Notes: a model not told the origin generated them from the letters alone. A stretch of DNA of 64,000 bases from an uncultured Mycoplasmatota bacterium (GCA_946402735.1 CAMIXH010000001.1:442908-506907); one strand, 5' to 3'. Positions 7,688 through 15,208 are shown, numbered from the stretch's first letter. Program-made: numbers and translations.

Positions 7688-8086
7688 CTAACGATCTAAA
7701 TGTTCTAAAGTTCTTTCAACATTACCACCATTATGAATATAATTATCATAATATGCTAGTAACCTATTAGTAAGCCTTTCATTGAACCCTTTTTTATATG
7801 ATTGAAAATTTAACATTTTAACAATATAGTCATTTGTAGTACTATCTAGTTTTCTTTTCTTAATATCAACAGGACCAAATTTACTATATAAAAACTGAAA
7901 TATATTAAATATTTCTTCTAATGAATCTATCTCATAATATTTTTTCTTATTCTTAGCTTCTTTTTCTTTTAAAACTAATTGATAGTAAAAAGTAGATAAA
8001 TTTTTTTCAGATTTATCTTTTAGTTCTAATAAGATATAAATCTTATCTTTATTTTGATCAATAAAATAACTATTGATTTCTGTCAT
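7688..8086 (-). CDS. Hypothetical protein, 132 residues
   Basis: Not recognised. A small, charged cytoplasmic protein without signal peptide or membrane segments. The N-terminal half looks beta-rich (YFIDQNKDKIYILLELKD and STFYYQLVLKEKEAK). The C-terminal half is helical and ends with NGGNVERTLEHLD. An AGAGGAG site fixes the ATG. It lies 9 bases upstream of the gene for the transglutaminase-like protein, so the two are probably co-transcribed and may act together. Codon use matches its neighbours, so there is no sign of recent transfer. Confidence 0.7.
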   Translation of the reverse strand: MTEINSYFIDQNKDKIYILLELKDKSEKNLSTFYYQLVLKEKEAKNKKKYYEIDSLEEIFNIFQFLYSKFGPVDIKKRKLDSTTNDYIVKMLNFQSYKKGFNERLTNRLLAYYDNYIHNGGNVERTLEHLDR

Positions 8087-8141
8087 ACCTACTCCTCTAT
8101 TAAGATTATTATAACATAAAATAACTAACTATTAAAGTTAG

Positions 8142-8432
8142 TTATTTCTCTTCTTTTAATCTTGCTCTAATTAATAAAACTGCTTCTAGAGATGCATTCA
8201 TATTTTGAAGTACAATTAAAGCATCTTGAAATTTAGTTTTTCGACTTAATTCTTGTTCAAATGTATCTTCTAGTTCATCAAAATTTAATCCTGAATTTTT
8301 ATTTTCATTTATAAAATCATTTATTACTTTTCTAATATCACTTAATAAATATTCTTTTAGAGCATATTCATCCAAATACTTAACACCATAATATGCTCCA
8401 ATTAAAAGTTTATATTGATCATGTGTATTCAT
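8142..8432 (-). CDS. Hypothetical helical protein, 96 residues
   Basis: Not recognised. The sequence looks entirely helical (YALKEYLLSDIRKVINDFIN, then LDALIVLQNMN-like amphipathic stretches) and has no Cys, membrane segment or signal. An AAAGGAG site sits 7 bases before the second in-frame ATG (8432). The first ATG, two codons upstream, is too close to that site, so 8432 is preferred. It is first in a likely three-gene run ending with the transglutaminase-like gene at 6002-7678. The role is unknown. Confidence 0.65.
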   Translation of the reverse strand: MNTHDQYKLLIGAYYGVKYLDEYALKEYLLSDIRKVINDFINENKNSGLNFDELEDTFEQELSRKTKFQDALIVLQNMNASLEAVLLIRARLKEEK

Positions 8433-8491
8433 AAACATACTCCTTTATCAAAATAAATTCTATCATTTAACCCTCGTTTTGTAAATAAATG

Positions 8492-8500
8492 TGTTATAAT
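8492..8500 (+). promoter_or_regulatory. Extended -10 promoter of the pyrophosphatase-like gene
   Basis: TGTTATAAT, a perfect extended -10, lies 24 bases before the ATG at 8524. No good -35 element is visible at the normal distance. Confidence 0.6.
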
Positions 8501-8523
8501 TTAATAGTAATTGAGGTGTTAAT

Positions 8524-8865
8524 ATGGATAATACTAAATACTTAAATCAAATAATAAAAATAGAAATTGATAGACAATTTGGTTCTAAACATCCTAAACA
8601 TGGTTTTATTTATCCAGTTAATTATGGATATGTACCAAATACTAAGAGTGCTGATGGTGAAGAATTAGATGCATATCTTTTAGGAGTATTTGAACCAGTA
8701 AAAGAATACACTGGAAAATGTATTGCTATAATACATAGAACAAATGACGATGATGATAAATTAGTTATTGTTCCTAAAAATAAAGAATACACAGATGATC
8801 AAATAAATGCATTAACTGAATTTCAAGAACAATACTTTGAACATATAATTATAAGGAGTAAATAA
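8524..8865 (+). CDS. Short inorganic pyrophosphatase-family protein
   Basis: A 113-residue relative of family I soluble pyrophosphatases, which hydrolyse PPi to phosphate. The active-site region is recognisable: IEIDRQFGSKHPKHGFIYPV, NYGYVPNT, then ADGEELDAYLLG with the metal-binding acidic residues, and NDDDDKLVIVP. It is much shorter than the usual 165-180 residues because the N-terminal strands are missing. Similar short forms occur in Clostridia and relatives. Their substrate is not well established, so hydrolysis of PPi is an inference. A GAGGTG site precedes the ATG. The stop codon is directly followed by the ATG of a small membrane protein gene, so the two form an operon. Confidence 0.85.
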   Translation: MDNTKYLNQIIKIEIDRQFGSKHPKHGFIYPVNYGYVPNTKSADGEELDAYLLGVFEPVKEYTGKCIAIIHRTNDDDDKLVIVPKNKEYTDDQINALTEFQEQYFEHIIIRSK

Positions 8866-9186
8866 ATGAAAAAGAATATAATAATTTCGGGGATAGCATC
8901 ACTACTAACAAATCTAGTATTATTTGTAATTAATCTAATATGTGCTTATACAATTCATCGTTTACCTTTTGGAATTACACTTAGTGGTGGTGAATATATT
9001 GGAGAAAAAGGATTTGGAGTATTACTGGAAAAAATATTTTTATTCGGAATAGATGGTAACTCTGGTGGAACTTCTGAATATGTTAGATTTGATTTTATGA
9101 GTTTAATAATTCCAATTGTTATTTTGTTCATAATAATTCTAATAATAAGTACAATAATAAGCAAAAAGAAAAACACTAATAAATAG
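8866..9186 (+). CDS. Small two-helix membrane protein
   Basis: A 106-residue protein of unknown function. One hydrophobic helix is at the N terminus (about 4-29), a second near the C terminus (about 76-98, LIIPIVILFIIILIISTIIS), and the protein ends in a basic tail (SKKKNTNK). The loop between them is Gly-rich (GEYIGEKGFG, GIDGNSGGTSEY) and probably faces outside. The ATG immediately follows the stop codon of the pyrophosphatase-like gene, and AAGGAGT within that gene's end serves as ribosome binding site, so translation is coupled. The stop codon lies in the terminator stem. No family was recognised. Confidence 0.75.
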   Translation: MKKNIIISGIASLLTNLVLFVINLICAYTIHRLPFGITLSGGEYIGEKGFGVLLEKIFLFGIDGNSGGTSEYVRFDFMSLIIPIVILFIIILIISTIISKKKNTNK

Positions 9187-9192
9187 TGTTTT
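9170..9192. terminator. Bidirectional terminator
   Basis: AAAACACTA (9170-9178) / TAGTGTTTT (9184-9192) with T-rich tails on both strands. It ends the pyrophosphatase operon and the minus-strand gene at 9202. The stop codon of the membrane protein gene is inside the 3' arm. Confidence 0.85.
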
Positions 9193-9201
9193 TTATTTAT
9201 A

Positions 9202-9795
9202 TTATTCTGAAAGTGATGGGATATAATTTAATAGTAACTTTTTCTCACCTTTTTTGTATGTTGTTTCACTTATCAATTGATAACTAATTGCAGATAATAC
9301 ATCATTATACATTTTCATTAAAAAGTCTGCATCAAAATATTCATGTTTTTCTCTTTGATTAAATAAATCTCTTAATTTGTCTAATGCTTTAACTTTTCTT
9401 ACATAGTCTGAATTTTCAATACTATTAACATCATTATTAGCACGTCTAATTCTTTCATCTATTGAAACTAATTCTTCACTATCCCTATAGCATATTAAAT
9501 CATATATACTGTTTGGATAACCGTCTAGTAATCTTCCAACAATACTAGCAAGAACAGGTTCCACTTTTTTAGTACTAGCCTCATCTTCACCTTTTTTAGA
9601 ATCAAAACTTAAAGTTGAATCATAAATGTCTTCATCAAATGGTGCACCAAGTGGTGGTACTGGTAATGGAACAGCTTCATCTGTTTCATAACTACCAAAA
9701 CGTATAATAGTGTGTTTTAAAGATTCTAATTGACTCCTATCAAAAGATATTTCATAAACCCTTTCACATTCTTCGTTTCTTTCAATATAATTCAC
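9202..9795 (-). CDS. Hypothetical protein, 197 residues, GTG start
   Basis: Not recognised. A cytoplasmic protein with an acidic, Pro-containing middle segment (EAVPLPVPPLGAPFDEDI at about 39-56) that looks disordered, followed by a helical C-terminal half (about 75-190). No ATG lies near the beginning. The GTG at 9795 is preceded at a suitable distance by GAGGGAG, so GTG is taken as the start. It is monocistronic, between a bidirectional terminator and an intergenic region with a gene remnant. The function is unknown. Confidence 0.65.
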   Translation of the reverse strand: MNYIERNEECERVYEISFDRSQLESLKHTIIRFGSYETDEAVPLPVPPLGAPFDEDIYDSTLSFDSKKGEDEASTKKVEPVLASIVGRLLDGYPNSIYDLICYRDSEELVSIDERIRRANNDVNSIENSDYVRKVKALDKLRDLFNQREKHEYFDADFLMKMYNDVLSAISYQLISETTYKKGEKKLLLNYIPSLSE

Positions 9796-9861
9796 AATAT
9801 CTTCTCCCTCGCCTTAATATTATATATTCTTTTTTAAAAAAATCAATTATTATGTTATAAC

Positions 9862-9867
9862 TATAAT
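9862..9867 (+). promoter_or_regulatory. Isolated -10-like TATAAT
   Basis: TATAAT in a very A+T-rich spacer, just upstream of an open but start-less reading frame (9870-9980). No convincing -35 is visible. It could be chance or the remains of a promoter. Confidence 0.25.
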
Positions 9868-9869
9868 AG

Positions 9870-9980
9870 AAAAAAGATAATAATAATTATAATATAATTA
9901 TTTTCACTATATATAATGATGATAATGATTACTGTCAAAATAGTTTTGAAGAATTTGAAAAAACAATAAGAGTAAAATAA
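9870..9980 (+). pseudogene. Possible 3' remnant of a lost gene
   Basis: The frame is open without a start codon and ends at TAA (9978-9980). Its translation ends with NDDNDYCQNSFEEFEKTIRV followed by Lys and stop, with amino-acid and codon use typical of genes here. It is followed at once by a terminator. The pattern suggests the tail of a gene whose 5' part was deleted. A short peptide from a non-standard start is also possible. Confidence 0.3.
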
Positions 9981-10006
9981 AAACACCAATTAATCTTGGT
10001 GTTTTT
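9979..10006. terminator. Bidirectional terminator
   Basis: AAAAACACCAA (9979-9989) / TTGGTGTTTTT (9996-10006) with a 6-base loop. The minus-strand gene that ends at 9990 has its last codons (KKHQD, stop) inside the stem. Confidence 0.88.
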
Positions 10007-10631
10007 TAAATAGCAATCCCATAGCAACATTACTATCTGCATATAAATCTAGTTTACTTTGTAATTCTTCTATTGTTGTTCTTGATCTTAATCTTTCAAT
10101 TTGATCATTAACTTTTGCATATGGTAAATATTGAGTTAATAAATACTTTTGAAGTCCTCCATTTAGGAATGAGTATTGATCTAGTGTTTCTTTATTTTCA
10201 ACTATACCTTTTTTATAATCATATTCAAAAGTTTGAACTGGATATTCTAAACCATAATAAATAGAATCTGTTCCTAAAAAATTAGCTCCATACATTTTGT
10301 TTTCATTTACAAGCATTACTGCCGCATTAGAATTATATACCTTAAATTCTCCATCTTTAAACTTACATAAATATGATCCTAATACTCTTCCACCTACTGT
10401 TCCATATGCAACTACATAATCAATGATAACAGTAGTTCTACTTATAACTCTTATTCCTAATATTTTTGGTATATTACCAAATGGTATTACTTCTCTATCT
10501 AGTTCATCAATAACACCATATTTTTTTGTTTTATTATCACTTACTGCGCCAATATAAAGACCAGTGTCTTCAATAGCTTCTTCTCCTAAAAGATTTTTTA
10601 ATCCAAAGTTTTTTGTATCTATTCTTCTCAT
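9990..10631 (-). CDS. Hypothetical protein, 213 residues, WG-repeat-like
   Basis: Not firmly recognised. The N-terminal two thirds look like short beta repeats: TKKYGVIDELDREVIPFG, a later YGLEYPVQTFEYDY, and several G-x-Y/V turns. These weakly resemble WG (KWG) repeats, which are usually protein-binding. Residues about 160-213 are helical. There is no signal peptide or membrane segment. AGAGGT precedes the ATG. The gene stands alone, downstream of aqpZ but separated from it by that gene's terminator. The stop codon is in the terminator stem. Confidence 0.6.
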   Translation of the reverse strand: MRRIDTKNFGLKNLLGEEAIEDTGLYIGAVSDNKTKKYGVIDELDREVIPFGNIPKILGIRVISRTTVIIDYVVAYGTVGGRVLGSYLCKFKDGEFKVYNSNAAVMLVNENKMYGANFLGTDSIYYGLEYPVQTFEYDYKKGIVENKETLDQYSFLNGGLQKYLLTQYLPYAKVNDQIERLRSRTTIEELQSKLDLYADSNVAMGLLFKKHQD

Positions 10632-10704
10632 AATCTACCTCTTAGCTCTTTATACTAACACACTATGCTTTCTTTGTAAATAATAAATATTACTGCATTA
10701 AAAA

Positions 10705-10725
10705 AATCAAACTAGAAGTTTGATT
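10705..10725 (-). terminator. Terminator of the aquaporin gene
   Basis: On the minus strand AATCAAACT/AGTTTGATT with a 3-base loop and seven T downstream. Confidence 0.85.
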
Positions 10726-10735
10726 CTTTTAAGGA

Positions 10736-11374
10736 TTATTTTTCTTTTAAAACGTATTTATAGAATAATCCAGCAAGAACTGCACCTACAATTGGAGCTA
10801 AAATGAAAATCCAAACATTACATAAAGCATCTCCACCTTGTAAAACAGCTGGTGCTAAACTTCTAGCTGGGTTAACACTTGTTCCAGTAAATGGAAGACC
10901 AAATAAATGAACTAATACTAAAGTAAGACCAATAACTATACCAGTTACATGACCATTTTCTTTTTTATCAGTAACACCTAAAATTGTAGTAGTAAATACA
11001 AATGTTAAAATAACTTCTACAACTAATGCAACCCATACTGTAGTATTACCTACAAGACCATTTGCTCCAAGTGCACCAAATCCACCTAAAAGTAATGCTA
11101 GTAATAAAGAACCTACAAATGCACCAACAACTTGAGCTGCAATATAACGAAGACATTCTTTAGTAGTCATTTTACCTGCTACTAATAAAGCAATTGATAC
11201 AGCTGGATTAATATGACATCCAGATACATTACCAATGCTATATGCAGCAGCAACAATTACTAAACCAAATGCTAGTGATGTTCCAACTAGATCAACTCCA
11301 GAAGTAACAGCAATACCACAAGCTACAAGTGTAAGTAACGTAGTTCCAACAGCTTCAGCAATATACTTTCTCAT
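10736..11374 (-). CDS. aqpZ: Aquaporin Z-type water channel
   Basis: A 212-residue, six-helix MIP-family channel. Both NPA half-helices are present: SGCHINPAVS (about 54-63) and GTSVNPARS (about 164-172). The selectivity filter matches E. coli AqpZ: Phe in LAFGL of helix 2, His in LVHLFGLPF of helix 5, Thr two residues before SVNPAR, and the NPAR arginine. The wide glycerol-channel signature is absent, so water rather than glycerol is the expected substrate. The gene is monocistronic with a clear promoter and terminator. A GGAGG site precedes the ATG. Confidence 0.93.
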   Translation of the reverse strand: MRKYIAEAVGTTLLTLVACGIAVTSGVDLVGTSLAFGLVIVAAAYSIGNVSGCHINPAVSIALLVAGKMTTKECLRYIAAQVVGAFVGSLLLALLLGGFGALGANGLVGNTTVWVALVVEVILTFVFTTTILGVTDKKENGHVTGIVIGLTLVLVHLFGLPFTGTSVNPARSLAPAVLQGGDALCNVWIFILAPIVGAVLAGLFYKYVLKEK

Positions 11375-11394
11375 GTTTATTCCTCCTTACTATC

Positions 11395-11424
11395 ATTATA
11401 CTATAATTCAAAATAAAAACTCAA
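11395..11424 (-). promoter_or_regulatory. Promoter of aqpZ
   Basis: Minus strand: TTGAGT (11424-11419), 18 bases, TATAAT (11400-11395). The -35 lies inside the stem of the upstream terminator, so termination and initiation signals overlap. Confidence 0.65.
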
Positions 11425-11442
11425 ATAATAATTATTTGAGTT
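11418..11442 (-). terminator. Terminator upstream of aqpZ
   Basis: AACTCAAATAA (11418-11428) / TTATTTGAGTT (11432-11442) with a 3-base loop. On the minus strand it is followed by TTTTTATTTT. It implies a minus-strand transcript coming from the right, where only a short frame (11441-11602) is present. Confidence 0.8.
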
Positions 11443-11602
11443 ATTTATATAAAGTTTTAACTAATGCTTTTTTATATTGTTTTGACTCTTCAATTAAATA
11501 ATCATCTAAAGGTCCCCCATCAGCAACTTTAATAATATGATGTATTGTTAAAATATTTCTTTTACAAGTACAATAACTTTTTAAGTGTAAAGAATTAATC
11601 AA
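11441..11602 (-). pseudogene. Small minus-strand frame or gene remnant
   Basis: A frame of 53 codons from a TTG at 11602, with no ribosome binding site, ends at 11441 within a good terminator. The translation looks protein-like (SYCTCKRNILTIHHIIKVAD, then GGPLDDYLIEESKQY). The HHI...GG pattern faintly recalls HNH nucleases, but the second Cys pair and the final His are missing. The presence of a terminator but no proper start suggests a decayed gene. A genuine small protein is possible. Confidence 0.35.
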
Positions 11603-11653
11603 TTTCTAATTATGTTATAAGTATGTAGTATAATAATATTACAGGAGAAAAAA

Positions 11654-11995
11654 ATGAAAAAATATATTAAAGAAATAATTATATTAATAATACAGTTACT
11701 AATGTTTTATATTCTTCCATTATCAGCTGGTCCAGCAGATACAATGGGATTAATTGTATTAATAATAATATCAGTATTGGTTTTATCTATTATACTTGGT
11801 GTTATATCAAAAGAAAAAATAAAGTATTTATATCCAATAGTAATCGCAATACTATTTATACCATCAGTATTTATTTATTATAATGATTCTGCATTAGTTC
11901 ATTCATTATGGTATTTAATTATATCTATTATTGGTCTTAGCATAGGAATGGTAATACGTAAATTTATAGGTATATATAAAAAGTCAAAATCATAA
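11654..11995 (+). CDS. Small four-helix membrane protein
   Basis: A 113-residue hydrophobic protein with four predicted membrane helices (about 5-23, 31-52, 58-76, 83-103), short loops and a basic C-terminal tail (IRKFIGIYKKSKS). ACAGGAG precedes the ATG, and a TATAAT lies near 11629. No family motif was recognised. The next gene (ASCH) is on the same strand but 65 bases away with its own ribosome binding site, so co-transcription is possible but not shown. Confidence 0.7.
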   Translation: MKKYIKEIIILIIQLLMFYILPLSAGPADTMGLIVLIIISVLVLSIILGVISKEKIKYLYPIVIAILFIPSVFIYYNDSALVHSLWYLIISIIGLSIGMVIRKFIGIYKKSKS

Positions 11996-12060
11996 TTATT
12001 ATTCATATTGCATATATTCTTTAATTCATTTATAATAAATCATTAAGGAGGTAAAGGTAA

Positions 12061-12474
12061 ATGGAAGAAGAAAAAGTTGTTCATGATATGACTATTAGAC
12101 CAGAATATTATAATTTAGTGGTTGAAGGAACAAAGATATATGAAGCTAGAACTAATGATGCTAGAAGAAAGGCTATGAAAGTTGGAGATCTTATTTGTTT
12201 AAGAAGAGAGGCAACACCTGAAGAAAAAGAAGCAGGCATAGTTCCAGATGATAGTATTATGTTAGAAATAGAAGAAAAAATTGAATTTGAAGATTTTACT
12301 CATTTATATGATTCATTACCTAAAAAAGAAACTGGTTTTGAAGGAAGAGAAACTGATGAAATAGTTCAAACTGAAATAAGAAAGTTCTATACACCAGAAA
12401 TGGAAAAAGAACGCGGAGCTGTTGCTATCAAAGTTAGAAGGGTTCAAAATTTACAAAGAAAGTTAGTTCCTTAA
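12061..12474 (+). CDS. ASCH-domain protein
   Basis: A 137-residue cytoplasmic protein. Residues about 8-120 match the ASCH fold: MTIRPEYYNLVVEGTKIYEA, the conserved basic segment RTNDARRKAMKVGDLICL, and a later beta-rich half ending GAVAIKVRRV. ASCH domains are PUA-related RNA- or nucleotide-binding modules, and some act as nucleases or on modified cytidine. No catalytic assignment can be made here. AAGGAGG precedes the ATG. A terminator follows directly. Confidence 0.8.
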   Translation: MEEEKVVHDMTIRPEYYNLVVEGTKIYEARTNDARRKAMKVGDLICLRREATPEEKEAGIVPDDSIMLEIEEKIEFEDFTHLYDSLPKKETGFEGRETDEIVQTEIRKFYTPEMEKERGAVAIKVRRVQNLQRKLVP

Positions 12475-12494
12475 AAAAGTCATAATGACTTTTT
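12474..12494 (+). terminator. Terminator of the ASCH gene
   Basis: AAAAAGTCA/TGACTTTTT with a TAA loop and further T. The stop codon overlaps the stem. Confidence 0.87.
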
Positions 12495-12510
12495 TATTTT
12501 AAATAAAAAA

Positions 12511-12533
12511 CGGACAAAACATTCATTTGTCCG
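12511..12533 (-). terminator. Orphan minus-strand terminator
   Basis: CGGACAAA (12511-12518) / TTTGTCCG (12526-12533). On the minus strand it is followed by TTTTTTATTT. No minus-strand gene leads into it. Just to the right, a start-less frame ends with KKVLNPYDYRDI and a stop codon, which could be the tail of a lost gene. A small RNA is the alternative. Confidence 0.65.
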
Positions 12534-12646
12534 CAATAACTAACTATATGTCACGATAATCATAAGGGTTTAAAACTTTTTTTAATTATTATAATACAGG
12601 TAATCATTAAATATGAAACAATGATATAATGTTATTGAGGTGTCTT

Positions 12647-13414
12647 ATGGATAAGAGTTTATATGAAATGATATTTAAGAGGAAGTCTTTTCATTTATTT
12701 CGAAATATAGGTAATGAAAAAATCAGCAATGATGAATTAAAAGATATTGAGAATAAATTTAATGATTTAAAACCACTTGTGAAGGATATTAAAGTCAAAA
12801 TAAAAATAGTTAAAGATTCAACTACTTGTAAAAGAGGACAAGAATATTGCATACTATTTTATTCAGAAAAGAAAGATAATTTTCTTCAAAATATTGGTTA
12901 TATAGGAGAACAGTTGGATCTTTACTTAGTATCTAAAAATATCGGAACTTTATGGTTTGGAATAGGAAAAGTTGAAGAACCTAAAATTGACAATTTAGAT
13001 TTTGTTATTATGATTGCTATTGCAAAGGTAGATAAAGAAGATAAATTTAGAAAAGATATGTATAAGAGTAAAAGAAAAGAATTATCTGAAATATGGGAGG
13101 GTGATAATCTTCTAGATATAGGAAATATCGTTCGTTTTGCTCCAAGTGCATGTAATACTCAACCATGGAGAGTTGAATCTTCTGATAATGTATTAAAAGT
13201 ATATAGATATCGAAAAGAAGGTAAAAGAGGAATAATGCCTAAGGATATGGTTATATACTATAATCAAATAGATATTGGGATATTCTTATGTTTCTTAGAA
13301 TTATGTTTAGAGAAAAACAATATATCTTATAACAAAAAAATATATGTAGAATCAAATCATGAAAATGAAAATAATTTAGTTGCTGAATATATAATAAAAA
13401 ACACTAACAATTAA
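12647..13414 (+). CDS. Nitroreductase-family protein
   Basis: A 255-residue protein of the FMN-dependent nitroreductase fold, in the subgroup with a duplicated or two-part layout. Recognisable parts are RKSFHLFRN at the N terminus (FMN phosphate contact), QNIGYIGEQLDLYLVSKNIG with the dimer helix, GTLWFGIG, and near the C terminus RFAPSACNTQPWRV, typical of this subgroup. Substrates cannot be predicted. The ATG at 12647 has a GAGGTG site. An in-frame ATG six codons upstream would place that site inside the gene, so it is rejected. A TATAAT (12625-12630) lies just upstream. It is monocistronic, between two terminators. Confidence 0.82.
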   Translation: MDKSLYEMIFKRKSFHLFRNIGNEKISNDELKDIENKFNDLKPLVKDIKVKIKIVKDSTTCKRGQEYCILFYSEKKDNFLQNIGYIGEQLDLYLVSKNIGTLWFGIGKVEEPKIDNLDFVIMIAIAKVDKEDKFRKDMYKSKRKELSEIWEGDNLLDIGNIVRFAPSACNTQPWRVESSDNVLKVYRYRKEGKRGIMPKDMVIYYNQIDIGIFLCFLELCLEKNNISYNKKIYVESNHENENNLVAEYIIKNTNN

Positions 13415-13424
13415 GTTAGTGTTT
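13399..13424 (+). terminator. Terminator of the nitroreductase gene
   Basis: AAACACTAAC/GTTAGTGTTT with the stop codon in the loop and TTACTTTT downstream. Confidence 0.85.
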
Positions 13425-13436
13425 TACTTTTCTAAA

Positions 13437-13510
13437 TGGCAGGGGTAGAAGGACTCGAACCCTCGCGAACGGTTTTGGAGACCGGCATACTACCACTATA
13501 TGATACCCCT
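13437..13510 (-). tRNA. tRNA-Trp (CCA anticodon)
   Basis: The 74-base minus-strand sequence folds as a tRNA. The acceptor stem is AGGGGTA/TACCCCT with discriminator G and an encoded CCA. The D-arm contains GTGGTAG, the anticodon loop is CTCCAAA, and the T-loop is TTCGAGT on a GAGGG/CCTTC stem. The top pair of the anticodon stem is a C-U mismatch. The GCCA end and CCA anticodon match the UGGC and UGG of the trpS T-box leader in this window. It lies just downstream of the gltX terminator region. Confidence 0.95.
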
Positions 13511-13554
13511 ACTGCAAGAATAACTATAATATAAATGAGGGGTTTTGTCAAGTT

Positions 13555-13588
13555 AAAAGAGTTAATACTACAAACTATTAACTCTTTT
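13555..13588 (-). terminator. Terminator overlapping the end of gltX
   Basis: AAAAGAGTTAATA/TATTAACTCTTTT, a 13-bp stem. The final gltX codons (KRVNSL, stop) form the 5' arm and loop on the minus strand. Confidence 0.88.
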
Positions 13589-15208
13589 CATTATTCTGTC
13601 TTTTCCTAATAATTTCATTAGTTCATAAAGATCAGGTGTATTTGATTTTGAGAAAAGTGCTACTCTTATTACAGTACTAATATCAGCAACATTTCCTTTA
13701 TATGCATCTGGATTTTGTTTATATTCTTTTATGTTAGATGCATAACCTAATTCATCACATAATTCCTTAACTTTATTGAACCATGTTTCTTTATCATCAT
13801 TTTCATCATAATACTTATCAAAGTAAACATTTAATATATGTTTAATTTCATCCATATCAGTTATATTTTTCCATTCATACTCTTTTTCAGTATTTTCAAA
13901 CTTATCATCAAACATATACCAAATCAAACTTTCAATCATACTATAATTAACTATATCTTTTCTTGGCTTTTCTTGTTCACGTTCAATATTTAAAATATTT
14001 GTATAGTAATCCATATCACTTTCAATCATTGCTTTTAGTGATGGGCTATAATCACATGCCCATTCGTATGATTCCTCAGCTACTTCTTTTGCTTTCTTAT
14101 GAGCAATTATATCTCTTGATATACTACCAAGTTTTTCTAAATCATAAAGTGCTCCAGAAGAAGACATCTTTTCAGGATGAAATTCAAAGTCTAAATATGT
14201 TTTATCTGGATTTTGTGTATGCCATTCTTCATAGTTTGAATTGATAATAGTCATTAGAGATTCAATAACAGCTTCTTTTGGATATCCATTTTCACTATAA
14301 TAACTCATAGTTGCTTCTGGATCTTTTCTTTTACTAATCTTTCTAATACTATTTCCTTCTTTTTTAATAATTAATGGGGTGTGAACATATTTTGGTAGTG
14401 GAAATCCAAATGTATTAAATAATTCTACATGTTTTGGAACACTACTTAACCATTCTTCTCCTCTAATTATATGAGTTGTATGCATTAAATGATCATCTAC
14501 TAAGTGAGCAAAATGATATGTTGGAAGTAAATTATCAGATTTCATAATAACAAAGTCTTCATCATTTTCAGATAATTCTAAGTCACCTTTTACTTCATCA
14601 TGGAATTTAAACTTACGTTCAAAATCTCCTTCACTTCTAAATCTAATAACATATTCTTCTCCAGCTTTTACTTTATTAATCATTTCTTCTACAGTAAGAT
14701 TTCTACATTTAGCATATTTTCCATAATATCCAGTTCTTTGTTTTTTATGTTCTTGCATAACTCTTAATTCTTCTAGAGTTTCTTTCTTACAAAAACATGG
14801 ATATGCTCTTCCTATTTCTATTAAATGCTTAATAAAAGCATGATATATTTCTTTTCTTTCACTTTGAACATATGGTCCATAATTACCTACTACTTCACCG
14901 TGATATTCATATTCATCTGGATTTAGATCATATCTTCTTAAAGCAGCATGTATTAATTCTACAGCTTCATCTACTTCTCTTTTTTGATCTGTATCCTCTA
15001 TTCTAAGCATAAAAACACCATTATTGTTTTTAGCTATTAAATTATCAATAATCGCTTGGTATACTCCACCAATATGCATATATCCTGTTGGACTAGGAGC
15101 AATACGAGTTGTTACTCTTCCACCTCTATCAGGATATATTTTGTCATAATCACTAACAGTTTTATCTATATTTGGAAATATCAAATCAGCTAAATCCTTA
15201 TTAGTCAT
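13568..15208 (-). CDS. gltX: Glutamyl-tRNA synthetase
   Basis: Class Ib synthetase that charges tRNA-Glu; in lineages lacking GlnRS it may also charge tRNA-Gln for the GatCAB route. It has 546 residues, longer than the usual 470-500. The HIGH-type motif is TRIAPSPTGYMHIGG (about 34-48), followed by FMLRIEDTD. The glutamate-pocket region contains HIIRGEEWLSSVPKH. The KMSKS-type motif is KISKRKDPEA, a variant seen in a divergent Firmicutes GltX group. A helical anticodon-binding region follows, ending GKDRIMKRVNSL. AAAGGAG precedes the ATG. No T-box is visible. The stop codon lies within the terminator. Confidence 0.94.
   Translation of the reverse strand: MTNKDLADLIFPNIDKTVSDYDKIYPDRGGRVTTRIAPSPTGYMHIGGVYQAIIDNLIAKNNNGVFMLRIEDTDQKREVDEAVELIHAALRRYDLNPDEYEYHGEVVGNYGPYVQSERKEIYHAFIKHLIEIGRAYPCFCKKETLEELRVMQEHKKQRTGYYGKYAKCRNLTVEEMINKVKAGEEYVIRFRSEGDFERKFKFHDEVKGDLELSENDEDFVIMKSDNLLPTYHFAHLVDDHLMHTTHIIRGEEWLSSVPKHVELFNTFGFPLPKYVHTPLIIKKEGNSIRKISKRKDPEATMSYYSENGYPKEAVIESLMTIINSNYEEWHTQNPDKTYLDFEFHPEKMSSSGALYDLEKLGSISRDIIAHKKAKEVAEESYEWACDYSPSLKAMIESDMDYYTNILNIEREQEKPRKDIVNYSMIESLIWYMFDDKFENTEKEYEWKNITDMDEIKHILNVYFDKYYDENDDKETWFNKVKELCDELGYASNIKEYKQNPDAYKGNVADISTVIRVALFSKSNTPDLYELMKLLGKDRIMKRVNSL

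Noticed and set aside
11235-11501. Plus-strand frame opposite the aqpZ start
   Set aside because: Antisense to conserved aquaporin coding sequence; no start signals.
13963-14244. Plus-strand frame within gltX
   Set aside because: Antisense shadow inside a conserved synthetase gene.
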